7,261 nucleotides of DNA from Clostridia bacterium (lineage in GTDB: Bacteria > Bacillota_A > Clostridia > UMGS1883 > HGM11501): contig JAFXHP010000027.1 of assembly GCA_017536285.1 (NCBI GenBank), positions 1 through 7,261 on the forward strand, written 5' to 3'. Below are positions 1-5,913 of this stretch, in pieces. Both the position numbers and the translations under genes were made by a program. How positions within the stretch are numbered: position 1 is the first letter of the stretch; each line of letters opens with the position of its first letter. The notes under the pieces were generated by a model. The model was not told the DNA's origin and made no database searches. It was given only the letters and a program-made list of their open reading frames with translations.

Positions 1-1016
1 GATTTATATGCCGCTTCTATAATCTTCTGGTCGTAAATTGCACTTTCGATTGATACGGGAGGAAGAGTTCCTTCCGTTATTGCATCGCAAAGACCGTCGA
101 TTTCCTTGGTGTACATATTACCAAGGGGCACATCGGAAAGGGATACAGGTGTAAGCTCTCCACGTGCCTGACTTGCATCATAAGCGAGAGAATCGTCGCT
201 TATTAAAATATCAACGTTACCAACCTCTGCCTGAGCGAGAGTGCCGTGAGCAACGATGCTTCCCTTTGTGCCGTAAATTTCAAGCTTTGCAACCGATGCG
301 GCATCGGGAATGTTGAAGTTGGAATCAACATAGGCAACAGAGCCGTTATCCATTTTCATAATTACGTTGGATGAATCGTCAACCTCATAATTAAAGGTCT
401 GTGTCTGATTGAACGCCGCAACCTCCACCGCCTTAAGTCCTGTGATATAGTGAATAAGGTCGATTACGTGAATACCCATATCAACCAGCGCACCGCCGCC
501 GCTTGTTGCCTTCTTCTGACGCCATGCACCCTCTATATCGGGATACCAGCAGGTGAACTGACCGCGGATTGAAACGATTTCACCGATTTTACCTTCCGCT
601 ATAATCTCCTTGATTTTCTGATGATAGCCGTGGAAGCGCATAAGGAAGCCGATGCTTACCTTAACGCCGTTTTCCTCGCACACCTTTTTGATTTCTTCGG
701 CATCGGCAACAGTTAATGCAACGGGCTTTTCAAGCAGAATGTGCTTTTTAGCCTTTGCCGCCGCAATTGCCTGCTCCTTATGGAAGAAAACAGGAGAAGC
801 GATATAAACTGCATCTATTTCATCGAGGGATAAAACATCCTCATACTTTGTAAAAGCATATTTTGCCCCGTATTTCTCCTTACAATTTTCTGCGGCTTCT
901 ATGCTTGTATCCATAACGGCAACAAGCTCCGCCTTATCCGAAAGCATCATACCGGGAAGAGTTCTTCTGTCTGCAATTCCTCCGCAGGCAATAACGCCCC
1001 ATTTAACTTTTTTCAT
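1..1016 (-). CDS. Gfo/Idh/MocA-family NAD(P)-dependent oxidoreductase (3' end outside window)
   Basis: I translated this frame by hand. It is open from the ATG at 1016 to the window edge, giving 338 whole codons, so probably only the last few residues are missing. The N-terminal Rossmann fold starts with GVIACGGIADRR (residues 7-18), a nucleotide-binding loop whose first glycine of GxGxxA is Ala10. EKP at 96-98 carries the family's catalytic lysine (Lys97). GFLMRFH (123-129) and DMGIHVIDL (179-187) form the C-terminal substrate site with Asp179 and His183. The family oxidises or reduces sugar and cyclitol hydroxyls in the cytoplasm. The start is supported by AAAGGAAGG at 1023-1031, about 6 nt upstream. 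It follows the aminotransferase by 94 bp and is probably co-transcribed, which suggests an oxidation/transamination pair. Substrate and cofactor preference cannot be assigned. The family call is firm. Confidence 0.93.
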   Translation of the reverse strand, partial: MKKVKWGVIACGGIADRRTLPGMMLSDKAELVAVMDTSIEAAENCKEKYGAKYAFTKYEDVLSLDEIDAVYIASPVFFHKEQAIAAAKAKKHILLEKPVALTVADAEEIKKVCEENGVKVSIGFLMRFHGYHQKIKEIIAEGKIGEIVSIRGQFTCWYPDIEGAWRQKKATSGGGALVDMGIHVIDLIHYITGLKAVEVAAFNQTQTFNYEVDDSSNVIMKMDNGSVAYVDSNFNIPDAASVAKLEIYGTKGSIVAHGTLAQAEVGNVDILISDDSLAYDASQARGELTPVSLSDVPLGNMYTKEIDGLCDAITEGTLPPVSIESAIYDQKIIEAAYK

Positions 1017-1056
1017 ATCTTTCCTTCCTTTCATTTAAGGATTGACCCTTTCGGGC

Positions 1057-1080
1057 GAAGGGTTGCTTTCGCAACCCTTC
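1057..1080 (-). other. Perfect intercistronic hairpin between aminotransferase and oxidoreductase
   Basis: A perfect 10-bp stem has arms GAAGGGTTGC (1057-1066) and GCAACCCTTC (1071-1080). Read on the transcribed strand its loop is GAAA, a stable GNRA tetraloop. No U-tract follows in the direction of transcription, so it is not a standard intrinsic terminator. A second short element, ACCCTT at 1045-1050, can also pair with AAGGGT at 1058-1063, giving a weaker alternative fold. The likely role is mRNA processing or stabilisation, tuning the two genes differently; this is inference. The rest of the 94-bp gap holds only the oxidoreductase ribosome binding site. Confidence 0.7.
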
Positions 1081-1110
1081 AAAGTTTTGTATTTTAAGGT
1101 TCCGGTAGAC

Positions 1111-2385
1111 TTATTTTGTGTGTGCAGCAAGAACTTTCTTGAAGCCTTCTATGCACTTTTCAATGTGAATTTCTTCCCAGGAGGGATGTAAGAAGAGGCA
1201 AACTGTCTGTGCACGAAGAGCGTGTGCATTCTTGCAGAATACCTTATCGTACTGAACAGCAGAAGGATCAGCATATTCCTTGGACTCGAAGGGGAACTTA
1301 GCTTCGCCGAAGCCTCCGTGCTCTCTGTATGCCTTTTCTTCATAAGCTTCGGGCCACTGAATACCGTAGCAGGGAATCTTTGCCGCACCAAGCTCTTTTA
1401 CGATCTGGGGAGCGTCGCAGTCAAGAACTGAAAGGTCAACTAAAATGGGATACCACCAGTAAGCGTTCTTTCTTTCCTTTGTATTTACGGGAAGCTTCTT
1501 GATTCCCTTTAAGCCTGTGAACGCATCGTCGTACATTTTTGCATACTTGAATCTTCTTGCAAGGTTCCAGTCATCAAGTCTTGCAAGCTCGTTGATACCG
1601 ATAACTGACTGCATTTCCGTCATTCTGTAGTTAAAGCCCACTCTTCTGTGAATATAGGGAAGCTTTTCCTCAAGTGCAAGCATATTCATTCTTGTCTTTA
1701 CGTCGTAACCGTGGTCACGGAAGGAACGGCACTCCCAGCCTACTTCTTCGTCGTTTGTTACAACCATACCGCCTTCACCGCCGGTGGTAAAGTGCTTGCT
1801 CTGGCAGAAGGAGAAGCATCCAACGTCACCAATAAGTCCTGCCTTAACGCCGTTATACTCACCGCCGAAGCACTGTGCACAATCTTCAACAACCTTTAAG
1901 TTGTGCTTCTTTGCAACAGCTAAAATACCGCCCATATCAGCAACAACACCATAAAGGTGAACAACTAAAATTGCCTTTGTTCTTTCTGTGATTAAGCTTT
2001 CGATGCTTTCGGGATCCAATGTATGATCGTCTGTTACGTCAGCAAATACGGGAATTGCACCTGCCTGAAGAACTGCGAAGGAGGATGCAATGAAGGAATA
2101 GGATGTAACGATAACCTCATCACCGGGGCCGATATTCAATGCCGCAAGTGCGATGTGAAGAGCAGCAGTACCGTTAGTGCAGGAGATTGCCATCTTGGCA
2201 CCCATCCACTTTGCCCACTTTTCTTCAAATTCCATACCTTTTTTACCTGTCCAGTAGTTAACCTTACCTGTCTTTAATACCTCTAAAACCTCGTCGTAGG
2301 ACTTTTCGTTGAACTGGGGCCACATAGGAAAGCCGATTTCCTCAATACCCGCTCCGTTCATAACTATTTCTTTTTCCTTTGCCAT
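1111..2385 (-). CDS. DegT/DnrJ/EryC1/StrS-family PLP-dependent sugar/cyclitol aminotransferase
   Basis: This complete 424-residue protein belongs to the fold-type I PLP enzymes that transfer an amino group, usually from glutamate or glutamine, to keto-sugars or keto-cyclitols. TNGTAALHIALAAL (70-83) is the phosphate-binding region. VVEDCAQ (165-171) carries Asp168, which pairs with the pyridine nitrogen. SFCQSKHFTTGGEGG (192-206) carries the Schiff-base lysine Lys197. GFNYRMTEMQSVIG (250-263) is the family's substrate/dimer motif. The ATG has AAAGGGTG at 2393-2400, 7 nt upstream. The length and the N-terminal WPQ...YWTG pattern remind me of the aminocyclitol enzymes StsC/BtrR rather than shorter nucleotide-sugar aminotransferases such as WbpE, but this is memory-based and weak. 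A ROK-type operator lies directly upstream and a MocA-type oxidoreductase directly downstream. The family is certain, the substrate unknown. Confidence 0.95.
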   Translation of the reverse strand: MAKEKEIVMNGAGIEEIGFPMWPQFNEKSYDEVLEVLKTGKVNYWTGKKGMEFEEKWAKWMGAKMAISCTNGTAALHIALAALNIGPGDEVIVTSYSFIASSFAVLQAGAIPVFADVTDDHTLDPESIESLITERTKAILVVHLYGVVADMGGILAVAKKHNLKVVEDCAQCFGGEYNGVKAGLIGDVGCFSFCQSKHFTTGGEGGMVVTNDEEVGWECRSFRDHGYDVKTRMNMLALEEKLPYIHRRVGFNYRMTEMQSVIGINELARLDDWNLARRFKYAKMYDDAFTGLKGIKKLPVNTKERKNAYWWYPILVDLSVLDCDAPQIVKELGAAKIPCYGIQWPEAYEEKAYREHGGFGEAKFPFESKEYADPSAVQYDKVFCKNAHALRAQTVCLFLHPSWEEIHIEKCIEGFKKVLAAHTK

Positions 2386-2408
2386 AATAAAACACCCTTT
2401 CTTATTCG

Positions 2409-2431
2409 ATTAGTCCAATGACTGGACTAAT
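2409..2431. promoter_or_regulatory. Putative ROK-repressor operator upstream of the aminotransferase
   Basis: A perfect inverted repeat has 9-bp arms ATTAGTCCA (2409-2417) and TGGACTAAT (2423-2431) around the 5-bp spacer ATGAC. It sits 24 nt upstream of the aminotransferase start codon. Its 21-bp core (2410-2430) matches 17 of 21 positions of the repeat in front of the ROK gene at 3608-3628, including most of the spacer. A shared palindrome next to a repressor gene and its neighbour is typical of a local regulator's operators. Binding itself is inferred. Confidence 0.75.
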
Positions 2432-2435
2432 TATT
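2430..2435 (-). promoter_or_regulatory. Possible -10 element for the aminotransferase transcript
   Basis: AATAAT on the minus strand matches TATAAT at five of six positions and abuts the operator, almost the same geometry as at the ROK promoter. Transcription would begin near 2423, inside the operator. The place where the -35 box should be falls in the terminator stem and holds no good match. A promoter is needed here because the terminator just upstream should stop ROK transcripts, but this particular box is only a guess. Confidence 0.3.
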
Positions 2436-2438
2436 TCC

Positions 2439-2477
2439 AAAAAAATCCGCTTGAGGCGGTTTTCGCCTCAATTGCGG
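2439..2477 (-). terminator. Intrinsic terminator after the ROK gene
   Basis: It starts 5 nt after the ROK stop codon. The stem pairs CCGC and TTGAGGCG (minus strand, 2477-2464 with a 2-nt AA bulge) with CGCCTCAA and GCGG (2458-2447), closing an AAAAC loop. One A and then seven Ts follow (2445-2439). The plus strand also ends in seven Ts (2478-2484), so the element could work in both directions, although no plus-strand gene is visible. It separates ROK transcription from the aminotransferase unit. Confidence 0.9.
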
Positions 2478-2482
2478 TTTTT

Positions 2483-3589
2483 TTATATGCTGAAAAGCTT
2501 ATCAAAGGAGTATCTCGCTCCGCCTAAGGCAACGGGATTTTCCTTTAATGATGAATATACAATTTTTTTATTTTTTATGAGAGAAATTTCAGAGAAGCAC
2601 TCTTTTACAGGATTAAGAAATGCATCCCCCGTCTCCCTTACCGAGCCGCCGATTACGATAAGCTCGGGATCAAGCAGATTTACAATATTATTTATTCCAA
2701 ATGCAAGGGCATGCGCCGCTTTTTTAAGTGCCTCTTTTTCCTTTTCGCCTGAAAGTTTTTTTACTTCCTTGGCAGATTTCACCTTTGTGGCATCTAAAAT
2801 TGCCGGCATACTCGAATATAATTCCAGGCAACCGTATGACCCGCATTTACAGTGTTTTCCGTTAAAGTCAACACTGATGTGGCCAAACTCCCCTGCCATT
2901 CCGCTTCCGTCATAAATTTCACCGTCAATTAAAATTCCTGCACCTACACCGTCGTCAATATCCACGGATATCAGGTTTTCGGGATGCTCATGACCGCCGA
3001 ATTCCTTTTCCGCAAGGGCGATGAGCCCCGAATTGTTTTTAAGGTAAATATCAACGTCGGGCAACGCTTCCTTTAAGGTGGAGTAAATATCCTTTGCATC
3101 CTCCGCCGCCATAACCGTTGATGATATAAGCGTGTTTGTAGCAGGGTCGATAACACCGGGAAGCCCGATTGTTATGCCAAGAATTCTTCTTTTCCGGGAT
3201 AATCTCCCTACAGCGTGCATTACACCCATTGCAAGGTTTTCTCCCTTTATTACGGGATGCTCTATTTTTTCAGCAAGCGTAAAGTCAAGACCGTAGCAAG
3301 ATGCTTCAATCCTTGTTTTCTGAACATCAAGTCCGATGAAAAAACCACCGTCGGAATTTACTTTAAGCATAACGGCTTTTCTTCCGCTGCTTTTTGTATT
3401 TTTAATTCCGCATTCTGAAACAAAGCCTTCTGCCATTAATTCCTCAACCAACGTTGAAACGGTTGTTGCTGAAAGGTTAGTTATTTTTTTTATATCCGCA
3501 CGGGAGATTTTTTTGTTTTTATGTATGAGAGAAAACACAAGTTTTAAGTTTGCTTCTTTTATAAGCTGCTGTGATGCCTTGTTATCCAT
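2483..3589 (-). CDS. ROK-family (NagC/XylR-like) transcriptional repressor
   Basis: This 368-residue protein has an N-terminal winged helix-turn-helix (about residues 12-60, with ISRADIKKITNLSATTVS at 28-45) followed by a ROK sugar-kinase-like domain. That domain shows IGLDVQKTRI (85-94), IGLPGVIDP (141-149), GEFGHISVD (233-241) and the zinc site CKCGSYGCLE (247-256) with His237. The glucokinase catalytic ND appears as NNSG (185-188), with Ser187 in place of Asp. It is therefore probably a sugar-sensing regulator without kinase activity. I chose the ATG at 3589 because AAGGAG at 3598-3603 is ideally spaced; a TTG at 3616 gives nine more residues but lies inside the operator and has no ribosome binding site. 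An operator-like repeat lies 18 nt upstream, implying autoregulation, and a second copy precedes the aminotransferase. The effector is unknown. Confidence 0.94.
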   Translation of the reverse strand: MDNKASQQLIKEANLKLVFSLIHKNKKISRADIKKITNLSATTVSTLVEELMAEGFVSECGIKNTKSSGRKAVMLKVNSDGGFFIGLDVQKTRIEASCYGLDFTLAEKIEHPVIKGENLAMGVMHAVGRLSRKRRILGITIGLPGVIDPATNTLISSTVMAAEDAKDIYSTLKEALPDVDIYLKNNSGLIALAEKEFGGHEHPENLISVDIDDGVGAGILIDGEIYDGSGMAGEFGHISVDFNGKHCKCGSYGCLELYSSMPAILDATKVKSAKEVKKLSGEKEKEALKKAAHALAFGINNIVNLLDPELIVIGGSVRETGDAFLNPVKECFSEISLIKNKKIVYSSLKENPVALGGARYSFDKLFSI

Positions 3590-3594
3590 CGTTT

Positions 3595-3605
3595 CCTCTC
3601 CTTCT
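3595..3605 (-). promoter_or_regulatory. Ribosome binding site that fixes the ROK start
   Basis: AGAAGGAGAGG on the minus strand includes AAGGAG, with 8 nt to the ATG at 3589. It decides against the in-frame TTG at 3616, which lies upstream of this site. Confidence 0.85.
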
Positions 3606-3607
3606 AA

Positions 3608-3628
3608 TTTGTCCAATGGCTGGATAAA
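3608..3628. promoter_or_regulatory. Putative ROK operator (autoregulatory)
   Basis: An inverted repeat has arms TTTGTCCA (3608-3615) and TGGATAAA (3621-3628) around ATGGC, with one mismatched pair between the arms. It begins 3 nt downstream of the -10 box and covers the expected transcription start, so a bound repressor would block initiation. It matches the aminotransferase operator at 17 of 21 positions. Autorepression is inferred from position and from common ROK family behaviour. Confidence 0.78.
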
Positions 3629-3631
3629 TAT

Positions 3632-3659
3632 ATTATAGCACAGAAAAGCTATTTGTCAA
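3632..3659 (-). promoter_or_regulatory. Strong sigma-A promoter of the ROK gene
   Basis: On the minus strand there is a perfect TTGACA (3659-3654), a 16-nt spacer and a perfect TATAAT (3637-3632). TGC directly before the -10 box makes it an extended -10 promoter. The predicted start, near 3625, lies in the operator. The -35 box contains the TGA stop codon of the upstream amidohydrolase (3658-3656), so the two genes abut with no spare bases. Confidence 0.9.
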
Positions 3660-4453
3660 TAGGAATTTAAAGAAAGTAGTTTTTTTGCATTTAAGGATAA
3701 AATCTTTTCCTTGTCGCTATCCTTGATAAGCATATCGTTTACTACTCCGCCAACAAACATAGCGGGATTACAGGTAGGATAATCCGTTCCGAAAAGGATT
3801 CTGTCCGCTGAGAATACATCAATGGCACGTTTTAACATTCCGTAGCGGGTTATTCCCGTTCCAGACAAATCAAGATAATAGTTATCATATTTTTTTGCAA
3901 GGTCGAAATGCAGCATCAATGTAGGATATTCCCCGGGATGTGCCGCAACGAAGACTAAGTCGGGATGTTCTTTCACCATTTTCTCAATGCCCATAATATT
4001 TTCAGGGATAGTGTGAAAGCTTATAACCATATTATGCTTTCCTGCCTCATTTAAGATTTCATAAAGCTTATCATCTCCGTAGTCCTTCCACCCATCCATA
4101 TAAGGAATTATCTCGCCTATTAATTTTACGCCTTCCTTATTCATACGTTTAATTTCCGAAATTGATTCTTCCGGAAAATCGGGATGAATGTGAAAGCCCG
4201 GAACGTAAAAACCCTTATAATATTCTTTAAGCTTCAGTGCTTCATCATTGTTTTCCTTTATTTTATCAAAAAGAGTTTCATATTTGTCATTATCACGACT
4301 CACAACCGAGCCGCATATTTTAGATATACCAAGCCCCTTTAAGACATCCGTCGAAAAAGCTTCGTCCATCGGGATAAACTCCTTATGGGAGCAGATATTA
4401 TTCTTTTCATCCGAAAAGGGATGGGTGTGAAAATCAATTATTTCAAAAGCCAT
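3656..4453 (-). CDS. Amidohydrolase-family TIM-barrel metal-dependent hydrolase
   Basis: This complete 265-residue protein matches the amidohydrolase_2 type (COG2159-like) of metal-dependent hydrolases, lactonases and decarboxylases. The metal-site residues appear in the usual order: IDFHTH (6-11, His9 and His11), GVKLIGE (108-114, Glu114), SFHT (145-148, His147), AAHPGE (170-175, His172) and FGTDYP (221-226, catalytic Asp224). No signal peptide is seen, so it is probably cytoplasmic. The start is supported by GGAGG at 4461-4465, 7 nt upstream. It has its own promoter inside the hairpin that ends the MATE transcript, and no terminator is visible between it and the ROK gene, so some read-through into ROK is possible. 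Substrate cannot be assigned; a lactone or sugar-acid hydrolase would suit a sugar locus, but that is a guess. Confidence 0.9.
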   Translation of the reverse strand: MAFEIIDFHTHPFSDEKNNICSHKEFIPMDEAFSTDVLKGLGISKICGSVVSRDNDKYETLFDKIKENNDEALKLKEYYKGFYVPGFHIHPDFPEESISEIKRMNKEGVKLIGEIIPYMDGWKDYGDDKLYEILNEAGKHNMVISFHTIPENIMGIEKMVKEHPDLVFVAAHPGEYPTLMLHFDLAKKYDNYYLDLSGTGITRYGMLKRAIDVFSADRILFGTDYPTCNPAMFVGGVVNDMLIKDSDKEKILSLNAKKLLSLNSY

Positions 4454-4501
4454 AAAAAAACCTCCGTTCCGTAATCATTATACAAGAATTACGAAACGGA
4501 G
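4454..4501 (-). terminator. Intrinsic terminator of the MATE transcript, overlapping the next gene's promoter
   Basis: On the minus strand, CTCCGTTTCGTAAT (4501-4488) pairs with ATTACGGAACGGAG (4475-4462). All 14 pairs form in RNA if one G-U wobble is counted, around a 12-nt loop. One G and seven Ts (4460-4454) follow and run directly into the amidohydrolase ATG. The position, 15 nt after the MATE stop, fits a terminator. The same bases could instead be an operator for a dimeric repressor; both readings may hold. Confidence 0.75.
4461..4465 (-). promoter_or_regulatory. Shine-Dalgarno of the amidohydrolase, buried in a hairpin arm
   Basis: GGAGG on the minus strand lies 7 nt before the ATG at 4453. 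Four of its five bases are the end of the 3' arm of the terminator stem. In a read-through transcript the site would be paired and weak; in a transcript from the local promoter, starting near 4470, the 5' arm is absent and the site is free. Confidence 0.75.
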
Positions 4502-4505
4502 TCAA
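4477..4505 (-). promoter_or_regulatory. Sigma-A promoter of the amidohydrolase gene
   Basis: TTGACT (4505-4500) and TATAAT (4482-4477) on the minus strand are separated by exactly 17 nt. The -10 box lies in the loop of the terminator hairpin and the spacer is its 5' arm. The predicted start, near 4470, leaves a leader of about 17 nt. Confidence 0.88.
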
Positions 4506-4516
4506 CTTTTATTTGA

Positions 4517-5875
4517 TTAAATTACGTGATTGTTTTTCCACTTTCCGTGGCGAAACCGAAGCTCAAATATAACTGTCCTTACAACCCAGTCAGATACCAT
4601 TGCAATCCAGATGCTTAATACTCCTAAATCAAAAGCATTAACAAGGATGTATGCAAGGCCTACCCTGAATGCAAACATTGACCCTGCAGCCGCTATCATT
4701 ACAAAGCGTGTATCCCCTGTTCCCCTTAATGCCGATGCTGTTGCAAAGCTTTCAGGATAGAAGAAAATGGAGAATACTGTATAAAGAAGCAATATCTGAA
4801 GTGCCCAGGCTTCCGATGAAGGTGCCACTTTGAAAAACGATATCAGCGGTTTAAATAGCGGAACGAAAATTATTGCGGAAAGCAAAACAAAAAGATGATT
4901 CATTTTTATAATATGCTTTTTGTACCTTACCGCTTCATTTATATCCCCTGCACCCATAAACTGTCCTGCAACCGTCATTATAAGTGCGTTAAAGCCTGCC
5001 GAAATGCCGTGAATTACCGGGCTTATATTTCTTGCCACCTGGTCTGCATTTATGGCATCCTCGCCAAGGCCTGAAACAAGGCCTGCAAGAATCAATGCAC
5101 CAAGCTGAAACATTCCCTGCTCAATTCCGTTGGGAACGGAAATTTTAAGGACTCTTAAAGACATTTTAAGATCAAACTCAGGTTTAATCATATGCTCTAA
5201 GCTTACGGGGTTTTTCTTTGATTTAAGCATTATAAGAAGTGCAAAGCCAACTAACGCCATGGCAATAAGTGTTGAAAGTGCCGCACCTTCTACATTCATG
5301 CCGATACGGAAGATAAAAAGATACTTAAATGCCAGATTTATACCCATCATGCAGGCAGAGCTTACAAATGTGATTTTGGTTTTGCCCATAACACGAAGAA
5401 GCGACGAGCCTGTATAATAAAGTGCCACAAAGGGATAAGACATTGCCGTAACGGAAAGATATTTTAAGCTTACTTCAATTACTTCCTTTTCAGCTTTTCC
5501 GAAAAAGAGGTTTATGCAAAGTGTTTTTCCGAAAACCATGAAAAGCATAAAGAGAATACCGATTCCAACCACAATCTGTATGTTGGTTTTCATTGCACCT
5601 CGTGCATCCTTTTCATCCTTTGCCCCGATGTACTGAGCAAGCACAACGCTTCCGCCCTGGGCAAGGGCAAGAAAAAACTGCTTTGCGAAGTTGTCAATCC
5701 TGTTTACAAGGGCAACGCCTGCAAGAGCTGTTGTTCCCAGCTTCGAAGAAACCATCCAGGTGTCCGCAAAACCGAGGCCTGCCAGCATGAGCTGTTCAAA
5801 AAATATGGGCAGGAAAAACATAATAAGATATTTATTTGAAAAACGTACACCCTTTGGCTGAGTAAGTAATCCCAA
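4517..5875 (-). CDS. MATE-family multidrug/sodium antiporter
   Basis: This 452-residue, strongly hydrophobic protein has the length and pattern of 12-helix MATE exporters, which move cationic drugs or metabolites out of the cell using a Na+ or H+ gradient. The two-fold repeat is visible: QGGSVVLAQYIGAKDEKDA (73-91) matches TVAGQFMGAGDINEA (301-315), and LLRVMGKTKITF (159-170) matches LRGTGDTRF (383-391). FADTWMVSSKLG (36-47) in the first helix region is the familiar MATE N-terminal signature. The start is a TTG, chosen because AGAGGTG at 5883-5889 is 7 nt upstream; the next in-frame ATG (5821) would cut into the first membrane segment. It lies 38 bp after the ceramidase-like gene with no terminator or clear promoter between, so the two are probably co-transcribed. 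Its substrate is unknown; export of a product related to its operon partner is possible. Confidence 0.95.
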   Translation of the reverse strand: MGLLTQPKGVRFSNKYLIMFFLPIFFEQLMLAGLGFADTWMVSSKLGTTALAGVALVNRIDNFAKQFFLALAQGGSVVLAQYIGAKDEKDARGAMKTNIQIVVGIGILFMLFMVFGKTLCINLFFGKAEKEVIEVSLKYLSVTAMSYPFVALYYTGSSLLRVMGKTKITFVSSACMMGINLAFKYLFIFRIGMNVEGAALSTLIAMALVGFALLIMLKSKKNPVSLEHMIKPEFDLKMSLRVLKISVPNGIEQGMFQLGALILAGLVSGLGEDAINADQVARNISPVIHGISAGFNALIMTVAGQFMGAGDINEAVRYKKHIIKMNHLFVLLSAIIFVPLFKPLISFFKVAPSSEAWALQILLLYTVFSIFFYPESFATASALRGTGDTRFVMIAAAGSMFAFRVGLAYILVNAFDLGVLSIWIAMVSDWVVRTVIFELRFRHGKWKNNHVI

Positions 5876-5882
5876 AACAAAA

Positions 5883-5889
5883 CACCTCT
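5883..5889 (-). promoter_or_regulatory. Ribosome binding site supporting the TTG start of the MATE gene
   Basis: AGAGGTG on the minus strand has 7 nt to the TTG at 5875. No ATG in the right frame lies near it, so the TTG is the best start. Confidence 0.75.
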
Positions 5890-5913
5890 TTGCTAAACTC
5901 TGACTGCCTAAAA

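Noticed and set aside
1017..1110. Riboswitch or attenuator between aminotransferase and oxidoreductase
   Set aside because: The gap is only 94 bp, the hairpin lacks a U-tract, no known riboswitch core is recognisable, and the ribosome binding site is not paired in either fold.
2478..2484. Terminator for a plus-strand gene
   Set aside because: The T-run would work on the plus strand, but no plus-strand gene ends here, so the element is assigned to the minus-strand ROK transcript.
2418..2915. Plus-strand open frame of 165 codons
   Set aside because: It runs through the operator and terminator and then opposite the ROK gene; its serine- and phenylalanine-rich translation is typical of an antisense shadow.
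3590..3616. TTG start adding nine residues to the ROK protein
   Set aside because: It falls inside the operator, has no ribosome binding site before it, and would start downstream of the predicted transcript start by only a few bases; the ATG at 3589 has an ideal AAGGAG.
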